Assembly (NCBI RefSeq): GCF_016900045.1
Contig: NZ_JACSNP010000010.1
Coordinates: 1 to 55,962 of the forward strand
Source of the DNA: Fusobacterium mortiferum
Lineage (GTDB): Bacteria; Fusobacteriota; Fusobacteriia; Fusobacteriales; Fusobacteriaceae
Direction of reading: 5' to 3'
DNA length: 55,962 bases
Part shown: positions 27,237 through 36,103 of the stretch, piece by piece
Layout of the letters: each line of letters starts with the position of its first letter
How positions within the stretch are numbered: position 1 is the stretch's first letter
The notes under the pieces: model-generated
What the model was told of the DNA's origin: nothing
The model's input: only the letters and a program-made list of their open reading frames with translations
The model's database searches: none
Position numbers and translations under genes: made by a program

Positions 27237-27888
27237 AGATGATCCTATGGTAGCTATGATTAACGAGGAGTACCTCTCTACTTTCCAAAATATTAAAATT
27301 CTAGGAAGAACATATACTGAGAAAGATACTTTAAATTTTTTAACTACTCATAAAGTTGATTTGATTATTTTAGATGTATTCTTAGGGGAAGAGAATGGAA
27401 TAGATATCTTAAAAAGTATCAGAACTTTAGGATATACAACAGATGTTATTATGATAACCTCTGCTAATGGAGGAGAAGATATAAAAAAAGCTTTCTCATT
27501 AGGTTGTATCGATTATTTGATAAAACCCTTTGATTTTGAGAGATTGAAATTAAGTATAGATAAAATTTTTGCTAGAGATGAGATTTTAAATAAAACAAAA
27601 ATAAAACAGGACTCCATTGATAATATTCAATCTATCTCCCCTGTAATCAATGTAAAATTAAATCTTCCTAAGGGATTAAACTCTAAAACCTTGGATAAGA
27701 TTACTCAAATCATAGATAACCTTCCTAGTGAAGAGTTTGGGATAAAAGATATCTGTCAAATAACTGATATAAGCAATGTTACTATAAAAAAATATTTAGA
27801 TTATCTAGAAGCTATTAAATATATTGCTAGCTTTACTAATTATGGGAATGTTGGGCGTCCCTTATATCTCTATAGAAAAATAAGGTAG
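27214..27888 (+). CDS. CitB/DcuR-type response regulator
   Basis: A 224-residue two-component regulator. The receiver domain has the acidic pair EDD near 8-10, phospho-acceptor Asp near 54 (IILDVFLG), Thr/Ser in ITSANG and Lys in LIKPFDFE. The C-terminal HTH region (FGIKDICQITDISNVTIKKYL) resembles CitB/DcuR/MalR. It likely controls the divergent AEC permease-dehydrogenase pair. Its stop codon lies in the shared terminator with the helicase gene. Confidence 0.92.
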   Translation: MKNVLIVEDDPMVAMINEEYLSTFQNIKILGRTYTEKDTLNFLTTHKVDLIILDVFLGEENGIDILKSIRTLGYTTDVIMITSANGGEDIKKAFSLGCIDYLIKPFDFERLKLSIDKIFARDEILNKTKIKQDSIDNIQSISPVINVKLNLPKGLNSKTLDKITQIIDNLPSEEFGIKDICQITDISNVTIKKYLDYLEAIKYIASFTNYGNVGRPLYLYRKIR

Positions 27889-27910
27889 AATCTCTCTACC
27901 CTATTTTTCT
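27874..27910. terminator. Bidirectional terminator overlapping two stop codons
   Basis: A 16-base arm at 27874-27889 pairs with 27895-27910 (one mismatch), with a 5-base loop and T or A runs at each side. Both convergent genes end inside it. Confidence 0.8.
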
Positions 27911-30729
27911 AACAAATAATTATATAAATTTTCTTCTATCTCATCTTTTAATAGTAATTCATACTCTACTACACTATTTCCCTTATAATTAACTATCTCT
28001 TTAGGATTTAATACCTCTTTTACCTTCCCTATATAATAAAAATTTTCTCCTGATTTTTTCTTTATAAAAGCTTCTAAAATATAATAATTTTCAGCAATTT
28101 TTCCCTCAGCAGTAAGTTTTCCATTTCTACTTAAGCATCTTTGGTTCTTCGAATACCAAGTAAATCTTCTATTATCATAAAACTTGTTGTCATACTGTGT
28201 AAATGGTGGAGTATCATCTAAGGTAATAAACAGTATTACCTTTCTTTGTTCCTCAAATACTGTATAACCACTTACTTGATATCCATTATTAAAATCTAAA
28301 TTAAGATACCAAAACGCCTCCTGTTTACTATACTCCTTATATCTTAAAATTGTTTCCTCTTCTCTCTGTTTATAATTTTTCTCTACATATGCCAAATTAT
28401 ATCTAATCAAATCATCTATCAGATTTTTAAAATGTAGTTTCCCCTCATAACTTTTTTTAAAGTCTCCACTTAATACAATATCATCTTCATATCTCTCTAC
28501 TATAGGTAAAAACTCCTTTGCTGTTGAAAGGCTTACAAATATCTCCTTTGCTAAATGTTTAACTCCATTTTCAATACTCTCCTCTTGATTATATAAAGAG
28601 TATCTCTCCTCTAGAATCTTTCCAATCTCCTCTATACTTACTCTTTCTTTATTTAATAACTCCTGTAAAATAACCATTTCATGAACTCTTTTAGCTGGAG
28701 TAAAAAAACTGGATAAAAAGGTTAAATAGTTACTCTCCCTACTATCCAAAGTAGGAAACTCCTCCCTTGGCTTCAAAATTCTAAGCACCTCATCATATGT
28801 TTTCTTATATTTTAAAATCACACTTGGTTCTATCATATTTTTTTCAAAAAAATCATATAGCATCGGTACTCTTCCTAACTGTTTTTCTAATAAGATAAAA
28901 TCTTTCTCTATATTCTTTTTAGTTGAAAAATTAGTACGATTTATATTTTCAAAAATTCTCTCTTTTACTATCTCTTCAAAAATTATAGAGCTTTGTCCGG
29001 GAATCATATCAGTTCCATTCATTATAAATCTTTTCATATAGTCCTTATCATAATTACTATTTTGAGACACTGCTATTGGTATTAAAAAGTTTTTCTCATA
29101 ATTTCCTATAAAATCAAGGATTACAACATATTCTTTATCTGGATACTTTCTTAGTCCTCTTCCAAGTTGCTGTATATATACTATAGAGGACTCTGTTGGA
29201 CGCAGAAGTATTACCTGATTTACACATGGAATATCAACTCCCTCGTTGAATATATCTACAGTTATAATATACTCTATCTCTCCATTCTCAAGCTGGGCTA
29301 TACTTCTCTCCCTCTTCTCATCACTATCATCTCCAGTCAATGCTATAGCCTTTACTCCTCTTTCTTGAAATTTCTCCTCTAAAAGTAAAGCCTCATCAAT
29401 CCTAGATACAAATATAAGTCCATGAATTTTATCTCCACTATAACCATAAAATCTACTTTTTTCTATAATATGGTTTACTCTTGCATCAGCTGTAAGCTTC
29501 TTTATCCCACTCTTTTCATTAATCAACTCCCCATCAATCTCTATATCGGAGATTCCAAAGTAATGAAATGGGGATAGTAGTTCTTCCTTAAGAGCATCAT
29601 GTAGTCTAATCTCATAAGCTATATTATTATCAAATAATTTATAAATATCAAAATTATCCCCTCTTTCAGGAGTAGCTGTCATTCCCAATAAAAATTTAGG
29701 TATGAAATAGTTAAGAACACTTTGATAACTCTTTGCTCCTCCATGGTGTACCTCATCTACCACTATATAATCAAAATAATCTGGGGAGAATTTTGTCATA
29801 TGATTCTCTTTACTAAGTGTCTGTATCATAGCAAATACAACATCTGCTTCATCAATATCCTCTTCTCCATAGATTACTATTTTTTTATCTCTTAAAATAT
29901 TTTCATAGGTCTCTTTAGCCTTTTGAAGTATAGTTTTTCTGTGAGCTATAAATAAAACTCTCTTAGGATTTGCGTTCCTTACATCAAAGGCACTAAGATA
30001 AGTTTTTCCTGTGCCTGTTGCACTAATAAGAAGTCCTCTTTTTTCATAGTTTCTCAAAACTTTCAGATTTTCAAGAGCCTGTCTTTGCATAAGATTAGGA
30101 GTTATCTCCTTGTACTCTTTTATCTCCTTCTGTCTTTTTTTGTTGTACTCCTTTGTAAGCATATATATTTTTTCATACTTATCAAGAAAATCACTATCCA
30201 ATCTAGGAGTTTTATTATAAATCTCATAAAAATTATTTAAAATATCATGAGTTATCTTCCCATCTTTAAGAGAGTTAATTTTCAAATTCCATTCAAAATT
30301 TATAGTGAGAGCTGTTTGAGTAAGATTACTGCTTCCCACTATCATTGTCCATATATCTCCCTTTCTAAAAAAATACCCTTTAGCATGAAATTTTTCATCT
30401 GATAATATCTTCAACTCTATATTTTTAAACTCCAAAAGTTTTTTAAGTGCCTTAGGTTGAGTAAAAGTTAGGTAATCTCCTGTTAAAATTTTTCCCTTTA
30501 CGTCTCTTTGCTCCAAATCTTTCAACTGTTCAAGTATCATAGTAACCCCACCTAAAGTTATAAAGGCTACTGAGATTATAAATTCATCACAACTTTCCAG
30601 CTCTCTTCTTATTAAACTTATTATTTTTTCTTCTCTATTGGAGATAAGCTTATGCTGATAAGATAGAATAGATTCCATATTTCTATCTATTAAACTTGTC
30701 TTTATACTATCAATTAATATATCCCTCAT
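27901..30729 (-). CDS. PLD-superfamily II helicase-DUF3427 protein
   Basis: A 942-residue multidomain protein. Residues 30-150 form a phospholipase-D-like nuclease domain with one HxK motif (His 115, Lys 117) and GSSNLT. A superfamily II helicase core follows (Walker A SATGTGKT near 236-243, DEVHHGGA, MTATPERGDNF, QLGRGLRKYP). The roughly 350-residue C-terminus matches the DUF3427 region, with WYLNLDFNNGYQVSGY and TPPFTQYDNKFYDNRRFTWYSKN. ATG 30729 has a GAGG site and shares one base with the GNAT stop; the TTG 15 bases upstream is less likely. A DNA-processing or defence role is inference. Confidence 0.85.
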   Translation of the reverse strand: MRDILIDSIKTSLIDRNMESILSYQHKLISNREEKIISLIRRELESCDEFIISVAFITLGGVTMILEQLKDLEQRDVKGKILTGDYLTFTQPKALKKLLEFKNIELKILSDEKFHAKGYFFRKGDIWTMIVGSSNLTQTALTINFEWNLKINSLKDGKITHDILNNFYEIYNKTPRLDSDFLDKYEKIYMLTKEYNKKRQKEIKEYKEITPNLMQRQALENLKVLRNYEKRGLLISATGTGKTYLSAFDVRNANPKRVLFIAHRKTILQKAKETYENILRDKKIVIYGEEDIDEADVVFAMIQTLSKENHMTKFSPDYFDYIVVDEVHHGGAKSYQSVLNYFIPKFLLGMTATPERGDNFDIYKLFDNNIAYEIRLHDALKEELLSPFHYFGISDIEIDGELINEKSGIKKLTADARVNHIIEKSRFYGYSGDKIHGLIFVSRIDEALLLEEKFQERGVKAIALTGDDSDEKRERSIAQLENGEIEYIITVDIFNEGVDIPCVNQVILLRPTESSIVYIQQLGRGLRKYPDKEYVVILDFIGNYEKNFLIPIAVSQNSNYDKDYMKRFIMNGTDMIPGQSSIIFEEIVKERIFENINRTNFSTKKNIEKDFILLEKQLGRVPMLYDFFEKNMIEPSVILKYKKTYDEVLRILKPREEFPTLDSRESNYLTFLSSFFTPAKRVHEMVILQELLNKERVSIEEIGKILEERYSLYNQEESIENGVKHLAKEIFVSLSTAKEFLPIVERYEDDIVLSGDFKKSYEGKLHFKNLIDDLIRYNLAYVEKNYKQREEETILRYKEYSKQEAFWYLNLDFNNGYQVSGYTVFEEQRKVILFITLDDTPPFTQYDNKFYDNRRFTWYSKNQRCLSRNGKLTAEGKIAENYYILEAFIKKKSGENFYYIGKVKEVLNPKEIVNYKGNSVVEYELLLKDEIEENLYNYLLEK

Positions 30730-31154
30730 CAATCCCCTCTCCAATACATAACTAACTCTATCTCATTGGTATTCTCATCTATCTTTTTTTCTACCACTTG
30801 AAAACCCTCTCTAATATAAAAAGAGTATGCCTTTTGATTTTTCTCATAGACACTCAAAGTTAATTCTCTCTTTAAACTTTTACAACAATCTAATAGTTTT
30901 CTCCCTATTCCTTGAGAATGAAAATTTTTCTCAACAAATATTCCAGCTATATAATTTTCCATCAAACCTACAAAGCCAAGAATATTTTTATTTTCTTCAT
31001 AAAGATAAATCTCTGCACTCGGTAATATCTCCTTTACCATCTCATAATTATCTTCCCAATACTTTTTATCTGTAAAAGAGTGTGCATCTATATTTGACTC
31101 CAACCAAATCTCCATCACTCTTTCTAAATCTTTTATTTTAAACTCTCTTATCAT
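30729..31154 (-). CDS. GNAT family N-acetyltransferase
   Basis: A 141-residue acetyltransferase of the GNAT superfamily. The acetyl-CoA loop is in FHSQGIGRKLLDCC (QGIGRKL matching Q/RxxGxG/A), followed by LTLSVYEKNQKAYSFYIREGF, the standard motif B. The opening IREFKIKDLERVMEIWLESN resembles small peptide or amine acetyltransferases. It overlaps the upstream GntR regulator by four bases (ATGA) and the helicase start by one, so all three are one transcript. The substrate is unknown. Confidence 0.88.
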   Translation of the reverse strand: MIREFKIKDLERVMEIWLESNIDAHSFTDKKYWEDNYEMVKEILPSAEIYLYEENKNILGFVGLMENYIAGIFVEKNFHSQGIGRKLLDCCKSLKRELTLSVYEKNQKAYSFYIREGFQVVEKKIDENTNEIELVMYWRGD

Positions 31155-31864
31155 CTTCTCTTCTCCCTGTAAGCATAATCTATAAATTTAAACTTATCTG
31201 GTCTATGTCTTGCCTCTGTATATTGAAAAAGATGTCCTCCCTCAAGATAAGTAAAACTCTTGACTACAACTACCATGTTAAAATCTTTCATATCTAAAAG
31301 TTCTCTATCTTCATCTGTTATCTTATGAACAGTTATCTCCTTAGTACAATAACTAATTTTTAGTCCTAATTCATTTTCAAAATAATCATATAATGAATCC
31401 TTTGCCACTTTAAGAGGAATATTATTTACAAATTTTCTAGGAATATAATCCTTATCAATAATTATTCTCTCTCCCTCTATTTTTCTTATACGTACAAGTT
31501 TGAAATACTCCTCTTCCTTACCTATACCTAGTTTTTTTATTATCTCCTTCTCACCTTTAACAATCTCTAAATTCTCTACATGTGTAGAATTCTCTACTCC
31601 TACATGCAACTCCTTAAAAGATTTAATTTTTGAAATTGGAAAGTTAAATTGATTTTTACCAGCCACAGTGGCTACTTTTCCTTTAGATTTCTCTATATGT
31701 CCATCCTGTACCAACATGTTAAGAGCCTTTCTTACTGTATCCCTAGACATGTTATACTTTTCCATCAACTCTTTTTCAGAAGGTAACTTGTCTCCAACTT
31801 GTAATTCTTTCTTTTCTATCTGCTCTAAAAGGCTATTATATAACTTAATATACTTACTTTCCAT
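31151..31864 (-). CDS. treR: Trehalose operon repressor, GntR/HutC family
   Basis: A 237-residue regulator. The N-terminal winged helix is typical GntR (VGDKLPSEKELMEKYNMSRDTVRKAL, about 22-48), and the C-terminal UTRA ligand domain spans about 80-235 (YFKLVRIRKIEGERIIIDKDYIP, LFQYTEARHRPDKFKFIDYA). Position divergent from treC-treB and a double palindrome in the shared intergenic region identify it as TreR, which is expected to respond to trehalose-6-phosphate. It heads a transcript with a GNAT and the helicase. Confidence 0.9.
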   Translation of the reverse strand: MESKYIKLYNSLLEQIEKKELQVGDKLPSEKELMEKYNMSRDTVRKALNMLVQDGHIEKSKGKVATVAGKNQFNFPISKIKSFKELHVGVENSTHVENLEIVKGEKEIIKKLGIGKEEEYFKLVRIRKIEGERIIIDKDYIPRKFVNNIPLKVAKDSLYDYFENELGLKISYCTKEITVHKITDEDRELLDMKDFNMVVVVKSFTYLEGGHLFQYTEARHRPDKFKFIDYAYREKRR

Positions 31865-31894
31865 AACTCTTTTCTCCTTTTTCTGACTAACTAT

Positions 31895-31927
31895 AATATA
31901 ACATACAAGTTTAAATTATTCAAACTT
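31895..31927 (-). promoter_or_regulatory. treR promoter overlapping an inverted repeat
   Basis: Minus strand: TTGAAT (31918-31923), 17-base spacer, TATATT (31895-31900) with an extended TGT. An imperfect 21-bp inverted repeat (AAGTTT...AAACTT, 31907-31927) overlaps its -35 and spacer. Confidence 0.6.
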
Positions 31928-31940
31928 AAAAAAATTTAGC

Positions 31941-31994
31941 TTGACTAAGTTATACGTATATGTTATATTTTAAATATATAACATATACGTATAA
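31941..31994 (+). promoter_or_regulatory. treCB promoter with a 45-bp perfect palindrome (TreR operators)
   Basis: TTGACT (31941-31946), 17-base spacer, TATATT (31964-31969) preceded by TGT (extended -10). A perfect inverted repeat with 19-bp arms (31950-31968 and 31976-31994, 7-base loop) covers spacer, -10 and leader. Each arm contains the self-palindrome TATACGTATA (31951-31960 and 31984-31993), so two operator copies flank the start site. Confidence 0.8.
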
Positions 31995-32005
31995 GGAGAA
32001 ATGAA

Positions 32006-33652
32006 ATGAATTTTGAAAATAAAGTTGTCTATCAAATATATCCTAAATCTTTTTATGACAGTAACAATGATGGAATTGGAGATTTAAATGGAATTACAGA
32101 AAAATTAGATTACATAAAACATCTTGGAGTAGATTACATATGGATAACACCATTCTTTGTATCTCCACAAAAAGATAATGGTTATGATGTGGCTGATTAC
32201 TGTAATATTGATCCTACATATGGAACTATGGAGGATTTTGATAGACTTTCTGCCGAAGCTAAAAAAAGAGGTATTGGAATTATGCTAGATATGGTTTTTA
32301 ACCATACTTCTACTGAGCATAAGTGGTTCAAAAAAGCTTTAGCTGGAGAAAAAAAATATCAAGATTTCTATATATTTAAAAAGGGAGAAAAAAATAATCC
32401 TCCTACTAACTGGGTTTCTAAATTTGGTGGTAATGCTTGGGAGCATGTAGAAGAGTTAGAAAGTTACTACCTACACCTTTTTGATAGAACTCAAGCTGAC
32501 TTAAACTGGGAAAATCCAGAAGTTAGAGAAGAGATATACAAAGTAGTTAAATTTTGGCTAGATAAAGGTGTTAATGGTTTCAGATTTGACGTTGTAAATC
32601 TTATCTCTAAACCTGAAAAATTTGAAAATGATTACCAAGGTGATGGAAGAAGATTCTATACTGATGGTCCTAAAATACATGAGTACCTAAAAGGTCTTAA
32701 CCAGAATACCTTTGGACAAAAAGAGGATATCATAACTGTTGGAGAGATGTCTTCTACGTCTATGGAAAATTGCTTCAAATACTCTGGTAAAGATGAAAAT
32801 GAATTATCTATGGTTTTCAACTTCCACCACTTAAAAGTAGATTATAAAAATAAAGATAAATGGGCTTTACAACCTTTTGATTTCCAAGAATTAAAAGATA
32901 TACTTAACTCTTGGCAAGTTGGAATGCAAGAGCACAATGCTTGGTCTGCTCTTTTCTGGTGTAACCATGATCAACCTAGAGTTGTTTCACGTTTTGGAGA
33001 TGATAAAAACTACTGGAAAAAATCAGCTAAGATGCTAGGAACAGTTGTTCATATGTTAAGAGGGACTCCATACATATACCAAGGTGAAGAGATTGGTATG
33101 ACTAATGCTTACTTTGATACTATCTCACAATACAAAGATGTTGAATCTATCAACTATCATAAAATATTGATGGATAGTGGATTAAGTGATGAAGAAGCTA
33201 TGAAAATAGTAATGGAGCGTTCTAGAGATAATGGAAGAACACCTATGCAGTGGAGTGATGAGATAAATGGTGGATTCTCAAAGGGAACTCCTTGGATTGA
33301 AAGTATAAAAAACTATAAAGAGATAAATGTTAAAAATCAAATTGATGATGAAGACAGTATCTTTAACTACTATCGTAAGCTTATAGCTCTTAGAAAGGAA
33401 CATAGAGTAATAGCTTTAGGAAAAACTATTCCACTTGCTGAAAATGATAAAAATGTCTATATGTTCAAAAGAGTTTTAGAAAATGAAGAATTATTAGTAG
33501 TTACTAACTTCTACAATGTTGAGTGTAGTATTGAGTTAGATTTTGAAATCGAAGGTTATGAGTGTATCCTTTCAAATAACGGAGAAAAAGTAACCCTTGA
33601 AAAGAATTTAAAATTACAACCATATGATGCTTTAGTATTTTTAAAAAAATAA
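32006..33652 (+). CDS. treC: Trehalose-6-phosphate hydrolase (alpha,alpha-phosphotrehalase) TreC
   Basis: A 548-residue GH13 enzyme. The opening VVYQIYPKSFYDSNNDGIGDL, DMVFNHTS (93-102), the nucleophile in GFRFDVVN (Asp 195), the acid/base Glu in VGEMSST near 245 and WCNHDQPR are GH13 motifs; VSKFGGNAWE is a TreC marker. It cleaves the trehalose-6-P made by the PTS into glucose and glucose-6-P. AAGGAG sits 7 bases before ATG 32006; an earlier out-of-frame ATG at 32001 is ignored. treB follows 19 bases later. Confidence 0.94.
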   Translation: MNFENKVVYQIYPKSFYDSNNDGIGDLNGITEKLDYIKHLGVDYIWITPFFVSPQKDNGYDVADYCNIDPTYGTMEDFDRLSAEAKKRGIGIMLDMVFNHTSTEHKWFKKALAGEKKYQDFYIFKKGEKNNPPTNWVSKFGGNAWEHVEELESYYLHLFDRTQADLNWENPEVREEIYKVVKFWLDKGVNGFRFDVVNLISKPEKFENDYQGDGRRFYTDGPKIHEYLKGLNQNTFGQKEDIITVGEMSSTSMENCFKYSGKDENELSMVFNFHHLKVDYKNKDKWALQPFDFQELKDILNSWQVGMQEHNAWSALFWCNHDQPRVVSRFGDDKNYWKKSAKMLGTVVHMLRGTPYIYQGEEIGMTNAYFDTISQYKDVESINYHKILMDSGLSDEEAMKIVMERSRDNGRTPMQWSDEINGGFSKGTPWIESIKNYKEINVKNQIDDEDSIFNYYRKLIALRKEHRVIALGKTIPLAENDKNVYMFKRVLENEELLVVTNFYNVECSIELDFEIEGYECILSNNGEKVTLEKNLKLQPYDALVFLKK

Positions 33653-33677
33653 GAAATAATAGTTAGGAGGATTGATT

Positions 33678-35081
33678 GTGGCAGATATAAATGAAAAATT
33701 TAGAGACGATGCACTTAAGGTAATCGAAGGAGTTGGAGGGAAGGATAATATCTCTTCAGTTACTCACTGTATGACTAGACTTCGTTTCGTTTTAAAAGAT
33801 ACAAGCAAAGCTGATATAAAAAAGCTTGAAGCTATTAAGAGTGTAAAGGGAAGTTTCACTAGTGGAGGACAATTCCAAATAATAATAGGTAATACAGTAG
33901 CAGAATTTTATAAAACTATGACAGCTCTTTTTGATTTAAAAGAGGTTTCTAAAGAGGAAAGTAAAGAGTATGCTAAGAAAAATATGAATCCTTTAGAAAG
34001 ATTCCTTTCTACTATGGCTGAAATATTTGTTCCTCTACTACCTGCAATTATCTGTGGAGGACTTATACTAGGTTTTAGAAATCTTATCGGAGATATCCAA
34101 TTTGGTGGAAAAACTCTAGCTGAATCTAGCCAATTTTGGGCAACTGTCTATAGTTTCCTTTGGTTAATTGGAGAAGCTATCTTCCATTTCCTACCTGTTG
34201 GTATCACTTGGTCAGTGGTTAGAAAGATGGGAGGAAGTCAAATACTTGGAATTATCCTAGGTATTACTTTAGTTTCACCTCAACTTATGAATGCTTATAA
34301 CATAGGAAAGGCTGTTCCTGATGCTTGGGATTTTGGAGTTTTCTCTATTGATAAAGTTGGATACCAAGCTCAAGTTATTCCCGCTATCTTAGCCGGACTT
34401 ACTCTTGGATATATTGAAACAAAACTTAATAAGATAGTTCATGAGTCTATAAGAATAGTTATTGTTCCTCTTATCTCACTAGTTGTGACTGTATTTTTAG
34501 CCCATGCTATAATCGGTCCAGTTGGTAGAATACTTGGAGATTTTGTAGGACATGTATTCCAAATCTTACTTACTGGTAAATTTGCTGTAATAGGTTCTAT
34601 AATATTTGGTTTCCTATATGCACCATTAGTTATAACAGGAATACACCATACTACTAATGCTGTTGAATTTACTCTGATTCAACAGCTTGGCGGAACTATG
34701 ATTTTCCCTCTACTTGCTCTAAGTAATATAGCACAAGCTACAGCTTCTCTAGCTATGAGCTTTGCATCAAAAGAGGTAAAAAAAGATGTAGCTATCCCAG
34801 CTTCTATCTCAGCTTACTTAGGAATTACAGAACCAGCTCTTTACGGAGTAAATATCAAATATAAATACCCTATGATATGTGCTATGATAGGTTCAGCTTG
34901 TGGATCTGGAATATGTGGTTTCTTTGGTGTAATGGCTAATAGTATCGGAGTAGGAGGATTACCTGGAATTTTAACTGTTAAACCTCAATATTGGTTAGTT
35001 TACCTTATAGCTATGATAGTTACTATGTCAGTGACATTTATATCTACTTTTGTATATACAAAAAAGAAAGCTAATATATAG
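33678..35081 (+). CDS. treB: Trehalose PTS transporter EIIBC component TreB
   Basis: A 467-residue PTS enzyme II of the glucose/sucrose superfamily. The EIIB domain (1-90) carries the phosphorylated cysteine in VTHCMTRLRF (Cys 31) and the block SVKGSFTSGGQFQIIIGNTV. The EIIC membrane domain follows (about 105-460) with VTGIHHTTNAVEFTLI-type motifs and ITEPALYGVN. There is no EIIA domain, so a separate EIIA must serve it. GTG 33678 with TAGGAGG at 7-base spacing was preferred to TTG 33672. Trehalose specificity rests on context. Confidence 0.92.
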   Translation: MADINEKFRDDALKVIEGVGGKDNISSVTHCMTRLRFVLKDTSKADIKKLEAIKSVKGSFTSGGQFQIIIGNTVAEFYKTMTALFDLKEVSKEESKEYAKKNMNPLERFLSTMAEIFVPLLPAIICGGLILGFRNLIGDIQFGGKTLAESSQFWATVYSFLWLIGEAIFHFLPVGITWSVVRKMGGSQILGIILGITLVSPQLMNAYNIGKAVPDAWDFGVFSIDKVGYQAQVIPAILAGLTLGYIETKLNKIVHESIRIVIVPLISLVVTVFLAHAIIGPVGRILGDFVGHVFQILLTGKFAVIGSIIFGFLYAPLVITGIHHTTNAVEFTLIQQLGGTMIFPLLALSNIAQATASLAMSFASKEVKKDVAIPASISAYLGITEPALYGVNIKYKYPMICAMIGSACGSGICGFFGVMANSIGVGGLPGILTVKPQYWLVYLIAMIVTMSVTFISTFVYTKKKANI

Positions 35082-35103
35082 TTATAACCCACCCTTTAAT
35101 AAT

Positions 35104-35157
35104 AAAAATAAAAGGAAAACTTAAGAACTTATTGTTCCAAAGTTTTCCTTTATTTTT
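35104..35157. terminator. Bidirectional terminator between treB and the SsuA-like gene
   Basis: AAAGGAAAACTT pairs with AAGTTTTCCTTT over a 16-base loop, with A/T-rich flanks on both sides. Confidence 0.85.
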
Positions 35158-35160
35158 ATA

Positions 35161-36090
35161 TTATTTCGCTATGATACTATTAATATCAATTCTATTCTCT
35201 TGCATACCATTTTTTATTAAAAATTCCTGTGTCTCTTCTAGATCTTTAATATCTGCCTCTTTTATTTTTGGATTAAAATCATATAATGGATATAGTTTTA
35301 ATATCTCTTCTTTTGTTAACCCAACATCTTCCGATACTATTTTTAACATATCATCAAAATTTTTATCTATATACTTAACAGCTTCCTCATTCACTTTTAC
35401 AAATCTCTTAACTATATCTGGATTCTTTTCTAAAAATTTTCCACTTACAGCTGTAACCACTAATCCCTGTGTTAATCCTTCTCCATTAGTTACAACCTTA
35501 GCTCCATTATTTATAGCTTTTAAAGCTACAGGTCCAGCTAATAAAGCTGCATCAATATTTCCACTTTCCATAGCTGCAAAGGCTTCTGGTAACCCCATAT
35601 TTATAAATTGTACATCATCTTCTTTTAGATTTCCCTTTCCTAAATATCCAACCAACACTTGATGAAGTATAGTTCCCTTTGGTCCACCTATTTTCTTATC
35701 TTTTAATGATTCAGGAGTCGTTATATTATCTTTTTTAGAAAGTATCATAAAACCTTTTGGTGATCTACTATATACATTTGTTATCTTTAAATCTACTCCA
35801 TTTGAAGCTGCTATAATAGCTGATGTTCCCCCTAAAGCATGTAAAAAATCTAACTCCCCAGCAGCTAATGCATTTGTTTGCTCTGGTCCTGTTGTTAACT
35901 CATGAAACTTTACCTTTATTCCATCTTTTTCAAACTCTTTATCAAACATTTTTAAGTTCTTCTCTAAAATAGATGGAACGTTTAATGGAGCTTTTACATA
36001 AGTTAAATTTATCTCTTCAATCTTTTTCTTTTCTCCACACGAAATCAATAAAAATACCATACCTATCAAAATTACTAATTTTTTAAACAT
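35161..36090 (-). CDS. ABC transporter substrate-binding lipoprotein (SsuA/NMT1-like)
   Basis: A 309-residue lipoprotein with lipobox LLISC (Cys 18). The mature protein matches the aliphatic sulfonate/nitrate/NMT1-like binding family: NLTYVKAPLNVPSILEKNLKMFDKEF, ELTTGPEQTNALAAGELDFLHALGGTSAI and KKIGGPKGTILHQVLVGYLG. It is the third gene of a permease-ATPase-binding protein unit. The ligand may be a sulfonate, taurine or thiamine precursor; no sulfonatase or TPP riboswitch is nearby to decide. Confidence 0.88.
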   Translation of the reverse strand: MFKKLVILIGMVFLLISCGEKKKIEEINLTYVKAPLNVPSILEKNLKMFDKEFEKDGIKVKFHELTTGPEQTNALAAGELDFLHALGGTSAIIAASNGVDLKITNVYSRSPKGFMILSKKDNITTPESLKDKKIGGPKGTILHQVLVGYLGKGNLKEDDVQFINMGLPEAFAAMESGNIDAALLAGPVALKAINNGAKVVTNGEGLTQGLVVTAVSGKFLEKNPDIVKRFVKVNEEAVKYIDKNFDDMLKIVSEDVGLTKEEILKLYPLYDFNPKIKEADIKDLEETQEFLIKNGMQENRIDINSIIAK

Positions 36091-36103
36091 ACTCTTTTCT
36101 CCT

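Noticed and set aside
35132-35662. 176-codon plus-strand frame opposite the SsuA-like gene
   Set aside because: It overlaps the terminator and a well-supported lipoprotein gene; no ribosome binding site.
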